From the NCBI RefSeq assembly GCF_000015725.1, contig NC_008825.1:1240001-1304000 (forward strand): DNA of 64,000 nucleotides. The letters run 5' to 3'. Below are positions 29,467-38,845 of this stretch, piece by piece. Position numbers and translations under genes: made by a program. The stretch is from Methylibium petroleiphilum PM1. GTDB lineage: Bacteria > Pseudomonadota > Gammaproteobacteria > Burkholderiales > Burkholderiaceae_C. How positions within the stretch are numbered: the stretch's first letter is position 1; every line of letters begins with the position of its first letter. The notes beneath the pieces were generated by a model. It was not told the origin of the DNA, ran no database searches, and saw nothing but the letters and a program-made list of their open reading frames with translations.

Positions 29467-29555
29467 CGGAACAGGAACAATCCGACGAACTGCACTGGAT
29501 CCTCGACCAGGTGCGTGCGGAACTCAACGCCAGATCTAAGCGACGTGACTAGCTG

Positions 29556-31895
29556 CTAGCGCAGCCAGCCGTCGAGCTTGTCAAAGATGCGCTCACACAG
29601 GTGCTGAGACCGCTGCTCGATGAACGACGCATCCCACTTCGCGCCGACAGTTCCGCGCAGGGCCAACGGCGCCAAGTGCGGCACGTGTTGAGTCCCTGCA
29701 CTCAGCGTGCTGAGGCTCGGTGGTAGCGAAGCGATCCCCAGGCTCGCCATGAGGGCACCGGAACTCGGGCCTGCGGCGGTACTGGTTGGCGTGGTCAGGT
29801 GCCAGTAGTAGAAGGCCTTGTCCGGCCACTCCGAGTACACCGACGAGTTCACCGGCATTGACAGTAGGGTCAGGTTGCCAATCTTGTCGACGATGGACGT
29901 GTTGCCCGGGTAGATCGCCGGATCGAACATCGCAGGAAACGTCAACTTCTTGGGCTGGTCACGTGTCGCCACGTGCTCGATCACCTCGAAGGCTGAAGCG
30001 TGCCAAGCCTTTGAGGTCAGCATTGGCACCGAACCGGGCTTGCCATCGACGTAGAAGCCCTCTCGTCCAGCGGCGAGATCGACCCCAACGTCGTGCGCTG
30101 AGACGAACAACCCGAACTTGCATACGGTCTTTCGCTGATACCACGGCGAACCCTTCGCAGCGTTCACCCAGAGCGGGCGAGCTGCGATGCTGCTGGTCGC
30201 ATCGTAGATCCCCTGGCCAGCGAGGGCCAAGCGGAGGGCACCCTTGAGGTAGGCGGCTGTCTGGTTGGCAGCGCCTCCCTTCAGGGACATGTTCGGCGCA
30301 TGCTGGTCGAAGAGCTTGCGGTAGTCCGAATCAGGGAATCGCCCTTGCGACGCTCCCATCCAAAGGGTGAAGAACGCCGCGACCGCCTTCGCGGCTGACA
30401 GAAACTCTGCCGATGCGCCAGCCAATGCCACCGGGTCGCCCTTGGCCCGAAGAAGCTTGGCGTAGAACAGGCTGAGGACAGAGTGCGCCATGGCATGCTG
30501 TGCATCGCGAACGAAGTAGATGCATAGGGCCGCCAGGTCCGCATCGTCGAGCGGCATGCCGAGCTGCTGGAGGTGCGTCACCAAGCCCAGGTTGGTCGAG
30601 TTCTTCGGGGATCGCCGTGGCTTGACGACGACATCGAAATACTCCGCTTGGTCAGCTAACGCCTGAACGAACGTCGCAGCCAAGGCGCTCGGCGGCGCTG
30701 GCAGCGTGGCCGTCAACCAGTCCCGTTCTTCGCTGAAGCGCTTGCTCAGCTCGGTCCCGTCATACACCAACGCGGTCGACACAATCACCCGATCGGTGAG
30801 GTCCTCCTTCCGATCAGCGGTGCTCTCTTCATCGAAAACGCGCTCGATGCGATCCACCTGCGGCTTGATGCCCGTTGAGTAGTTGGCTCCCCAGGCCTTC
30901 ACGACGGCCGGCTTGAACACCTCAAATGCGGTTAGCGGAGTGCCGGTGGCATTGAGCGACTGGAACATGTCGAACGCCAGACTCTCGTCCAAGCATTCGA
31001 TCACGACAACATGACACCCTTTGCGCAGATAGATCGAAGCCGCGAGCAACAGCACCGCCGAATAGAAGCACTTCTGCTCTGGTGCTCCCAAGGCTCCGAT
31101 CTTCGTAAGGTCCGGGGGGTATCCGGTGAAGCGTTCAAGCGCGCTGCCTTCCATATCGTTCGCGACAAGTAGGCGCGAGGCCAGCACCTGGTCCGCAGTC
31201 TCAAGCTGCGAATCAATGGTATCGATGAACTCTTCGACGACCGACTTCAAACGATCATCCAGCGCCAAGTCCGCCAGCTTGACCCCATTGATCGCATTCG
31301 CCAGTAGCGATGAAGTGTTGGACCGATAGAACGCGTCGATGGCGCCGGCCAACGTCCATTGGTCCGAGACGGGGTTGCTGGTCACGTCACCGGCGCGAAT
31401 GACGATGGGCTTGCGGCTCGGCTGGGCCCCCCCCTTGGTCGTCTCCACGGAAAAGAACTCGCGAATCAGACGGACCTCGTCGGTCAGTTCGTTCGCCAAG
31501 CTTGCGAACTCGGCATGGGCGCCGCCGACCGTGGTCAGCTGGCTCGCCAACCGTCCCGCGTACTCAGCAAACACGCATGCGAGGATGGCTAGGGACGTGA
31601 TGCGCTGCTGGCCGTCGACCACGTTGGAAACTTTGGTCAACAGATTCGGCGTGTCGAAGTGGGTTCCCAGCTTCGGATTCTTTTCGTCATGAAGAATGAC
31701 CGTGCCGAGGAACAGCGCATGCGTGGGCTTAGAGAGCGTGCGGCGAACGGCGGCGAAGATGTCCGTGATGAGCTTCTTCGCGTTTTCGTCATCCCATGAG
31801 TAGTTCCGCTGGTAGTAGGGGATGTAGAAGCCCCTGCCCATCTGAGAAAAGAAGCCATGCAGTGCTTCGGCGCTGTGGGTAAACGGCTGAGCCAA
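29556..31895 (-). CDS. sspE: SspE-like DUF262/DUF1524 phosphorothioate-dependent defence nuclease
   Basis: 779 aa. The start is a TTG at 31895: an in-frame stop lies 15 bases upstream and GGGAG sits seven bases before the TTG. The N-terminal DUF262 NTPase domain has FYIPYYQRNYSWDDE and NVVDGQQRITSLAIL (DGQQR at residues ~94-98). The C-terminal DUF1524 HNH domain has IEHVATRD and later DKIGNLTLLSMPVNSSVYSE. SspE senses phosphorothioates through its NTPase part and nicks incoming DNA. It lies 13 bases after the DptH-like gene, as the last gene of the leftward operon, and points towards sspD (convergent). Confidence 0.82.
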   Translation of the reverse strand: MAQPFTHSAEALHGFFSQMGRGFYIPYYQRNYSWDDENAKKLITDIFAAVRRTLSKPTHALFLGTVILHDEKNPKLGTHFDTPNLLTKVSNVVDGQQRITSLAILACVFAEYAGRLASQLTTVGGAHAEFASLANELTDEVRLIREFFSVETTKGGAQPSRKPIVIRAGDVTSNPVSDQWTLAGAIDAFYRSNTSSLLANAINGVKLADLALDDRLKSVVEEFIDTIDSQLETADQVLASRLLVANDMEGSALERFTGYPPDLTKIGALGAPEQKCFYSAVLLLAASIYLRKGCHVVVIECLDESLAFDMFQSLNATGTPLTAFEVFKPAVVKAWGANYSTGIKPQVDRIERVFDEESTADRKEDLTDRVIVSTALVYDGTELSKRFSEERDWLTATLPAPPSALAATFVQALADQAEYFDVVVKPRRSPKNSTNLGLVTHLQQLGMPLDDADLAALCIYFVRDAQHAMAHSVLSLFYAKLLRAKGDPVALAGASAEFLSAAKAVAAFFTLWMGASQGRFPDSDYRKLFDQHAPNMSLKGGAANQTAAYLKGALRLALAGQGIYDATSSIAARPLWVNAAKGSPWYQRKTVCKFGLFVSAHDVGVDLAAGREGFYVDGKPGSVPMLTSKAWHASAFEVIEHVATRDQPKKLTFPAMFDPAIYPGNTSIVDKIGNLTLLSMPVNSSVYSEWPDKAFYYWHLTTPTSTAAGPSSGALMASLGIASLPPSLSTLSAGTQHVPHLAPLALRGTVGAKWDASFIEQRSQHLCERIFDKLDGWLR

Positions 31896-31907
31896 CGTTC
31901 TGTCTCC

Positions 31908-34900
31908 CTAGTTGTCGTCGTTCACGATCGCGGCTACTGCGGCGGCGATGTCGTCGTCATTGAGAAAGGGCGCCTGGCCGAACACCAGGCCTTGTTCGCC
32001 CGCAAGCTTGGCTGCGAGATGCCCCTTGCCGAGCAACAGTTCGGCCCCTGGACGATCGAGCGCGATCTTCGAAGTGGCTTCACTGGCCACCTTCAAAATG
32101 AGCCGGTTGCCCAGGTTCTCTCGTAGCTGCATCGGCATAACGTCCTTGTCGGGACGCTGCGCAGCGAAGACCAAATGGATGCCAGCCGCGCGTGCCTTGA
32201 CGCCCAGGCGAGCCACTGCCGCACTCACCACGCCCTTGTAGTTGTCGTCGAGCATCCAGTCCGCGAACTCGTCGTGCACAAGCACGATCATCGGGAGTCG
32301 GCGATCTGGCGTGATTTTCGAGTTGAAGGTTGGCAGGTCCCGGGCTCGGACTTCCGCGAACTGCCGGTACCGCTGGTCCATTTCTTCGACGAGCGCCTTC
32401 AGCACCTCGATGGCCCGCTCCTGCGTCGTGATGATCGGCTCGCGTAGGTGCGGTAACGCTTCGAGCGCGGCATAGTCGACCCCCATCTTCGGATCGATCA
32501 GGACGATCTTGGCAAGGCGGCTGGGGTTGGTCGCGGCAATGTCCAGCAGCAGCGACTGGATGAGCACCGACTTGCCGCTGCCCGTCGCGCCGGCGACCAG
32601 AGAGTGCGGCTCGTGCTGCGACAGGCCGCCAAAATCGCCGCCTAGATTCAGGTAAAGGACGTTGCCATTGAGTTCCTGCAGGCCGAGTGCGAACGAAGTA
32701 TTGATGCCCGCCGCGTTGCGCTTGAGTTCTCGCCGTGCCCAGACATCCCACAGCGAAACCGCCTGGCGCTTCTCGCCGGCGATCGACACGATGATCTCGC
32801 CCGGCTTGGGCTGGACGGTCACCAGCTGCAGGCTGTGGGTCGTGAGCAGCTGCATGCGCTTCGACTCGATGTCTTCGACCCGAAGCCGATCGGAACCGGC
32901 CAAACGCACGAGGCAGCCGTTAGGTGTCAAGCGCGTGCCGATGACGTTGGCCTGCAGGCCATAGCTGTTCAGCGCCTTCTTCAGCGCCGCTGTCATCTCG
33001 CGGGCCCAGGCCTCCCTGTCGTCAGTCGCGGTCGAAGCGGACCCGGCGTGGCTTCCGATGAGCTGCGTCAACGCCGGACCGTAGGCCGCAGCTGGCTGCG
33101 GCGCCGCTACGTCCAGTGGCGCGGCGACGGCCAGCGGCACCGCAGGTTCGAGGGGAACCGCTGGCTCCGGAGCGGCTGCAGCAGGTTCCTCTCCCGGCAC
33201 GACGGCCGCCGGGGCTTCCGGTGCCGCAGGCGCCGCGGCGACGGGCGGCGGTGCAGTGTCACCCACCAGCTTGCCAATCATGTCGGTCCAGGTGACCCGC
33301 GCAGCGGGCGCATGGGCGTCGCTCAGCTGCCATGGCTTGTCACCACCGATCGACTCCCGGACCTCGGTCGGGTCGCGTTCCTGTGCATACGCCTCCGCGA
33401 TGCGCCGCAGGGCCGTTCGATCGAAAACCTCCTGGAAAGCGATCGCGGGAGCGCTGATTTCCACGGGTGCACGCATCGACTGTGTATCTGGCTGGCCGGC
33501 ATCTGCGCTGTGAAGGAACACGTGGGAGTAGCCGCGCAATGACAGCTGCACCGTTCCTTTGCGGATCTCATCCCGTGCGCGCTCGAGCAGGGCGGTCTGG
33601 TCTGGGGGGATGACGGCATCGATCAGGAGGTCAGCCAGGCGCGCGAGCCAAAGGTCTCTGTCCAGTCTGCCAGGGTCGCCGAACAGCGCCTCCCTCAAGG
33701 TGGTCAGCGTCGCCAGCAACTGTGCCCGGGAGCCGCGCTTGGCGTCCGCGGCGGCTTCGGCGGCGACGTACTTCGACTCGACAACCGCCAGGTGCAGACG
33801 GATGCCTTCCGACGACTCCTCGATGCAAAGTCCGAGCAGGTCGGCAATGCGGCTCTCGCGCTGCGCCAGCCAGCTCGCGTAGTCGTCAAGAAGGAAGAAG
33901 ACCTGCACCGGGCTCTTCTGCGGGCTGCCGCACACACGCCAGAACTCGTGCTGAACGAGGTAGCGGCTGAGCGTCAGGCCCAGCATCTCGCCGGCGGACA
34001 CGCCGCGCTTCGCGGCGCGCAAGACGATGTCGCCCGATACCGCCAGCGCGTCGCGGATGACGCGATCCGCGGCCGCGTCGAGCCGGTCGACAGGCACGTT
34101 GAGACCCAGCTCGTCAATGCGGCGACGCGCGAGGACCTTGAGCAGGCGCAGCTCGGACGTCGAGCTGACGATCATGTTGCGCCCGTTGGTCCTGTGACGG
34201 CGGTATCGCACCACCTTGATGTCGTTGGCCAGCAGCTGCCGCTTGTCGAGCAGCTCGTCGTAGGTGGCCACCCACTCAGCGATCTGGTGCGCATCCCGGA
34301 AGATGTCGCCCAGGCGCTCGTTCTTCAGCGAGATCTGGCGTGCCGGAACCAGGTGGTGGCCGGCCGGGGGATCCTGCTGCCGCACCACTGCGCCCACCAT
34401 GTCGACGTAGGCACGTCCGGACGCGGTCTGCTGTGGGCAGGTCAGAAATGTCGTCGACTTGAGCTCGTTCTCCCCGGACACGCTGCGGTATGACCAGCGT
34501 GACGGCGCGTGCTCGAGCGAGTCACGGTCGTTGAGCCAGTGTTGAGGCACCCACTCCGGTGAGGCGGTTCGTGCGACGACGTCGTGCAGGAACGCGATGT
34601 CGAAGGGGCGGAAGCCGTGCGCGGACTCGGGGAGCGAGCCGCTGGTGGGGACGACGGAGATCCTCAACTTCGACATGAAGTTGTCCGAGGTCTCGCTGAC
34701 CACGGGAACGTCAGGGTCCGCATCGGACTTGCTCACCAGCTCGGCGTAGAGCTTGCGCAACTTGCCTGGGTCCGTGTGGCGCACCGCCACGTTGCACTGG
34801 AGGTCCGACTCCTCGCTCTCCAGGTCGGTGAGAGCCCGAACGGTGGCCAGGGGCAGCGCGGCCGCGTCGGCGTTGTACAGCACGACCGACATGCTGCTCG

Positions 34901-37331
34901 CCTCGTGCCGCTGCAGGCCGACGTAGCGTTCGATGAGCTCACGCACTTGCCGTGCGGCTTCCGTGGGGCTCACATCGGTCAGCTCATCGTCGCCCGATTG
35001 CACCGGCTGCTCCATCAGGCTGTAGCCGTTGACCGTACTGGACTCAGCTACAAGCACGGGCGCCCCGTTGCGGTCGGCGACGGCGACCTCGGGGTAGAAG
35101 GGGTGGGCCAGCTCTTCGGTGAACTCCTGGAAGAAGATGTTGCGGTCCCCGAAGTCGATGTGCTCGGAAGACAGCAGGTGGTTGATCAGGCCGGCCGTGC
35201 GCCTGAGCTTGACAGCAAGTGCCTTCATCCGCTCGGGATGCCACGGGGGCACGACGAGGCTGGGCTGGTCGCCGGTGACAACAACGGTCCCGGCACGCAG
35301 GATCAGGTTGACCAGCTTCGATCGCGCGACATCGCCTCGGGCGTTGTCTTTGAGCAGCCGCAGCAGCGCCGCAAAGTGCTCGGCCTGCTGCATCACCGCA
35401 TCAGTGTGCAGACCGCGGCCGATCATGTCGCCGAGGGCCTGCTGGTACGTCTCCTGGAAGCGATCCCAGGCCTCGACGATGGCCTTCGCCTGCTCCGGGG
35501 TGAGGCGCTCCTGCTCCTTAAGCTGCTTGATCGCTTGCGACACTTCGCGGCCGAGGTTGCGGATCTTCGCGGGCTGCGGGACCAGGGAGCCCGCGTCGCG
35601 TCCGAAGGTAGCCTCCAGCGTGCTCACATCGAGCAGAGAGACCGACTGGATGCCGCCCTTCTTGCTGACCAGCCGACGCGGTACTTCGGTGCAGGCGATC
35701 GTGCCCTTCTGGCGCAGCCGCTGCACGTCGTCCAGGAGCTGCAGGCCGATGGCCTCGGGCTGCCCCCACCAGATCAGGTGCGTCTTGTCCGCCGACACGA
35801 CTTTGTCGCCCTGGCGGATTTCCAGTGCGACCTCGAACTTGAGCTGGATCTGCTGACGCGCGACGGAGATCACCGGCTTGGCCGACTCGGGTTTGCGCGC
35901 GCGCTCGAACTCCAGAAAGGCCGGGAAGTCGAACAGCGGGTCCGGCAGCCCGGGGTAGTTCGGCACCGAGCGCTCGAACGACACGCGCTCTTGCAAGAGC
36001 ACCCGCAGCGCCCGGTACATCGTCGAGAAGTAGTTCCCGATGTCGTGGTTGAAGCGCTCGCGCCAATCCTTGCGGCCGCGGGCGACCTTGATCCGGACTC
36101 GTCGATCACCCACGGCGCTGGCTTCGGCCGCTGTCAGCCGTTGGATGGCGGTGACCAGGCCCTCCAGGAAGTCCGTGCAGTCGATGGGCTTCCCAAAAAG
36201 GGCCTTCTCCCACCTTGCCTTGAGCTTCGGATGTTGGTCGAGGTAGGCGCGATGAAGGTCGAAGAACTGCTCGTCCTCATCGGTCCACTCGTTGCGCTTC
36301 TCGCGGGTCCTGAGATCGACCAGGTGAGCTTCCCACTCCGGCGACAGGACATCTGTGTCGTTGCAATCTTCCTTGAAGAACTCGGTCGTCTCGTCGGCCA
36401 GGCCTCGCTTCTTCTCCTTCGGTCGGTCGAACAGCAGGTGGATGCCATCGGCCTCCCACTCGAAGTCGCACAGCGCCCGCGCCACGTCGAGGTCCCCCGG
36501 CTGCGCGGCGATGAAGCCGCCAATGACCGGCCGCGCCTCAAGCTTGATATTGGCCTCGTTCTCTTCGAACCGGTCGCGGATGTCCGCGCCATCGATCGTC
36601 TGGCCGTTCTTTCGCTGCTTGACGACCAGCGGGGCCCGTTCGTTGAAGAGCTTCTCGAACGCCTTGCGCCATGGCGTGATGGCAATGCCATAGGTGCGGC
36701 TGTTTGTGAACAGCGCCGTATCGCGGGGCAAGCGCAGTTCCGGCAGCGCACGGCCGATGGCCGCGCGGATGGGAAGTCCTTCGGACTTCGAGGCTTGGCC
36801 AATCGCCGCACAGAACGCGGCCAGCTGGTGGAGCGAAAACTCCTCGGCGGCGAGCAGGCCACGGAGGGCTGCGATGAAGACCTGATGGTCATCGTCGGCC
36901 AGCAGTAGCCCGGTGCCGAGGATCGTCGCCTCGACCCACTCCGCGGCCTGGCCGTGAAACTCGGCTGCGCCGATGGGCGTGACATGGCCCAGGGTGTCTT
37001 CGAGGTTTGGCTCGAGACCGTTGGCCGTCAGCATCGCCGCCTTGTCGGTGGGCGTGTTGCGAACGGCTCCCGCGTTCTCTTCGGTTAGCAGGTCGGGATG
37101 CAGGGTCTCGTTGACGACGAGAGTCCTGGGGATGCGCACGTCAACCAGCGCCCGGAGCGTGGTGTCGCTGTGGATCTCACGAACGATTGCCGCGATGTGG
37201 CCGCTGCTCAGACGGTCAAGACGAAACAGCGCCGGCGCCTCGGAGGCGCCGTCAGCTTGCTTGGCAGTGGCAATGCGCTGGCGAAGGATGGCCGCGCCCA
37301 CGCGGCCGACAATGATGTCTGCGATGCTCAC
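31908..37331 (-). CDS. Giant FtsK/HerA-type translocase, DptH/SspH-like restriction component
   Basis: 1807 aa from a GTG at 37331 that overlaps the preceding stop (GTGA), giving MSIADIIVGRVGAAILRQRI. The open frame extends upstream, but that part overlaps the previous gene. The first ~1350 residues have no recognised domain. A Pro/Ala/Val-rich linker follows (~1364-1425). The C-terminus is an FtsK-like motor with Walker A GATGSGKSV (~1581), DPKMGVDYAAL, Walker B MIVLVHDEFADW (~1681) and FAAQRPDKDV. This matches DptH of DndFGH/SspFGH-type restriction modules, which attack DNA lacking phosphorothioates. Operon order is F-G-H-sspE. Confidence 0.75.
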   Translation of the reverse strand: MSIADIIVGRVGAAILRQRIATAKQADGASEAPALFRLDRLSSGHIAAIVREIHSDTTLRALVDVRIPRTLVVNETLHPDLLTEENAGAVRNTPTDKAAMLTANGLEPNLEDTLGHVTPIGAAEFHGQAAEWVEATILGTGLLLADDDHQVFIAALRGLLAAEEFSLHQLAAFCAAIGQASKSEGLPIRAAIGRALPELRLPRDTALFTNSRTYGIAITPWRKAFEKLFNERAPLVVKQRKNGQTIDGADIRDRFEENEANIKLEARPVIGGFIAAQPGDLDVARALCDFEWEADGIHLLFDRPKEKKRGLADETTEFFKEDCNDTDVLSPEWEAHLVDLRTREKRNEWTDEDEQFFDLHRAYLDQHPKLKARWEKALFGKPIDCTDFLEGLVTAIQRLTAAEASAVGDRRVRIKVARGRKDWRERFNHDIGNYFSTMYRALRVLLQERVSFERSVPNYPGLPDPLFDFPAFLEFERARKPESAKPVISVARQQIQLKFEVALEIRQGDKVVSADKTHLIWWGQPEAIGLQLLDDVQRLRQKGTIACTEVPRRLVSKKGGIQSVSLLDVSTLEATFGRDAGSLVPQPAKIRNLGREVSQAIKQLKEQERLTPEQAKAIVEAWDRFQETYQQALGDMIGRGLHTDAVMQQAEHFAALLRLLKDNARGDVARSKLVNLILRAGTVVVTGDQPSLVVPPWHPERMKALAVKLRRTAGLINHLLSSEHIDFGDRNIFFQEFTEELAHPFYPEVAVADRNGAPVLVAESSTVNGYSLMEQPVQSGDDELTDVSPTEAARQVRELIERYVGLQRHEASSMSVVLYNADAAALPLATVRALTDLESEESDLQCNVAVRHTDPGKLRKLYAELVSKSDADPDVPVVSETSDNFMSKLRISVVPTSGSLPESAHGFRPFDIAFLHDVVARTASPEWVPQHWLNDRDSLEHAPSRWSYRSVSGENELKSTTFLTCPQQTASGRAYVDMVGAVVRQQDPPAGHHLVPARQISLKNERLGDIFRDAHQIAEWVATYDELLDKRQLLANDIKVVRYRRHRTNGRNMIVSSTSELRLLKVLARRRIDELGLNVPVDRLDAAADRVIRDALAVSGDIVLRAAKRGVSAGEMLGLTLSRYLVQHEFWRVCGSPQKSPVQVFFLLDDYASWLAQRESRIADLLGLCIEESSEGIRLHLAVVESKYVAAEAAADAKRGSRAQLLATLTTLREALFGDPGRLDRDLWLARLADLLIDAVIPPDQTALLERARDEIRKGTVQLSLRGYSHVFLHSADAGQPDTQSMRAPVEISAPAIAFQEVFDRTALRRIAEAYAQERDPTEVRESIGGDKPWQLSDAHAPAARVTWTDMIGKLVGDTAPPPVAAAPAAPEAPAAVVPGEEPAAAAPEPAVPLEPAVPLAVAAPLDVAAPQPAAAYGPALTQLIGSHAGSASTATDDREAWAREMTAALKKALNSYGLQANVIGTRLTPNGCLVRLAGSDRLRVEDIESKRMQLLTTHSLQLVTVQPKPGEIIVSIAGEKRQAVSLWDVWARRELKRNAAGINTSFALGLQELNGNVLYLNLGGDFGGLSQHEPHSLVAGATGSGKSVLIQSLLLDIAATNPSRLAKIVLIDPKMGVDYAALEALPHLREPIITTQERAIEVLKALVEEMDQRYRQFAEVRARDLPTFNSKITPDRRLPMIVLVHDEFADWMLDDNYKGVVSAAVARLGVKARAAGIHLVFAAQRPDKDVMPMQLRENLGNRLILKVASEATSKIALDRPGAELLLGKGHLAAKLAGEQGLVFGQAPFLNDDDIAAAVAAIVNDDN

Positions 37332-38845
37332 TGGGCACCTCGGCGGGTGAATGGGTTCTCCACGAAGGCGCACGAATCTGACAGGCGCCGCACCAGACCG
37401 AGGCCGAGGAGACGAGTCTCCAGGTGGGCCGCGTTGTCCATCAGCGCGGCCTGGTCCACCTGGTGGCTCTCGATGTAGCGGGCGCCTTCTACGTGCCCGA
37501 CCACGATGCCGTAGCGCCGGTAGATCTCGGCCAGGAACTGTGAGTACTCCATCGTGTCGTCGACGACCGTGACGACGAGTGCCTTCAGCAGCCTGTCGCT
37601 TGGCGCATAGCGGACGCGCCGGCTCAACCGCCGTGAACTGAGGCCAAGTGCCCGAGACCATGTGCCATGGATGCGGGCAACGTGCTGTTCGTGCCGGTTG
37701 AGGGCGCGCTCGAGGAGCCGGCCGAGCAACTCGGTGGGTGCCATGTTGGTCAAGGGCACCTCGTCGTCCTTCTCGTACTGGAAGTGCTCCCGCACGAGGG
37801 CGGCGCAGTTGCCCGTCGGGTCTTCGGAAGCCAGCGCTTCCAGCCATGCCGGTGTCGTTTGGAACCGCTTGATGAGCGCTTCGATGGCACGAACAGACAT
37901 GCCTTGGTTGGTCTGGAAGCCAGCGATCGAGAGCGCGCGAACCTTCGTCCGTTGCTTCGACACGATCTCGCACAGCAACTCCACCGGCTCTTCAGCGCCG
38001 ATGGCGTCCCGGGCTTGCTCAAGGAAGTACAGCAGGAGGTTCAGGCCGGTGATGGTGATGAGGTGGTCCAGGCCGTCGTACAGCGGCATGTCGCGCGACA
38101 GCACGGCCAGCCAGTCGTCGCACAGGCGATCAAAGCGTGGGGCGCTGGCCAGGGGGAGGTAGCCGACTTCCTTTTCCTTGTCCGCAAGATGCGGCGGGCC
38201 CTGCAGGGAGGCGACCAGCCGGTCCATTTGCGATTCGGACTGGAACATGCGTCGCACGAGCTCGGCGCCGAGTTGCGGACTGCGCACCGCCCGGCTCAGC
38301 ATCAGGTAGAGCAGTTCGCCTGTGCGGGCGAAGAAGCGGCGATCGTTGGACGCGTTGCCACTCGCGTCGAAGCGCAAGTCTTCGTACAGCGCGGCCGGCC
38401 CGAACGGGAAGACGAAGCGCGAACTCCAGCGCTTGTTGCTCTGTCCCTCGAAGGCAGAGGTGCGCAGCAGCTCGACAGCGCGCGCGAAGTCGTCGAAGCT
38501 CGTGAATCTGCGCTTCAACTCGTTCACATACCGTTCCGGCGGATCCGTCGCGTCCTCGCGAAATAGTTCGACCCACCGTGCCCACTTGGCTTCGTCGGAG
38601 CCGGTGGTGGAGCGCACGACCTCGATGTACGGGTTGTTGAAGAGGATGTTGCGCAGGCGGACCTGGTGCTGCGGGCGGTAGCGCACGCGGCCTTGGGCCG
38701 GTTCCCGCAACGGGTTGCTGAGGTTCGACTGCAGGACGTTGAAGAACTCGAGGACTGCCAGATGGGGAAGCTGCTCGTCGTACAGCCGGTGGCCCCAGAT
38801 CTGCTCGTCGACGACGAATGAGACTTCCTTGATGGTGGGTGTCAT
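37328..38845 (-). CDS. Middle protein of the DptF-G-H/SspFGH-like restriction operon
   Basis: 505 aa from the ATG at 38845, which overlaps the stop of the F-like gene. It opens with TIKEVSFVVDEQIWGHRLYD. No catalytic motif was recognised. There are several long helices and many arginines (SSRRLSRRVRYAPSDRLLKA), in keeping with nucleic acid or partner binding. Its place between a P-loop protein and an FtsK-like translocase, with four-base overlaps on both sides, identifies it as the G component. The assignment rests mainly on order, because G proteins are poorly conserved. Confidence 0.6.
   Translation of the reverse strand: MTPTIKEVSFVVDEQIWGHRLYDEQLPHLAVLEFFNVLQSNLSNPLREPAQGRVRYRPQHQVRLRNILFNNPYIEVVRSTTGSDEAKWARWVELFREDATDPPERYVNELKRRFTSFDDFARAVELLRTSAFEGQSNKRWSSRFVFPFGPAALYEDLRFDASGNASNDRRFFARTGELLYLMLSRAVRSPQLGAELVRRMFQSESQMDRLVASLQGPPHLADKEKEVGYLPLASAPRFDRLCDDWLAVLSRDMPLYDGLDHLITITGLNLLLYFLEQARDAIGAEEPVELLCEIVSKQRTKVRALSIAGFQTNQGMSVRAIEALIKRFQTTPAWLEALASEDPTGNCAALVREHFQYEKDDEVPLTNMAPTELLGRLLERALNRHEQHVARIHGTWSRALGLSSRRLSRRVRYAPSDRLLKALVVTVVDDTMEYSQFLAEIYRRYGIVVGHVEGARYIESHQVDQAALMDNAAHLETRLLGLGLVRRLSDSCAFVENPFTRRGAQ

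Noticed and set aside
37332-37973. N-terminal 214 residues of the 2021-codon frame for the FtsK-like protein
   Set aside because: This part overlaps the preceding gene entirely and is Arg/Pro-rich. The GTG at 37331 overlapping the upstream stop is a much better start.
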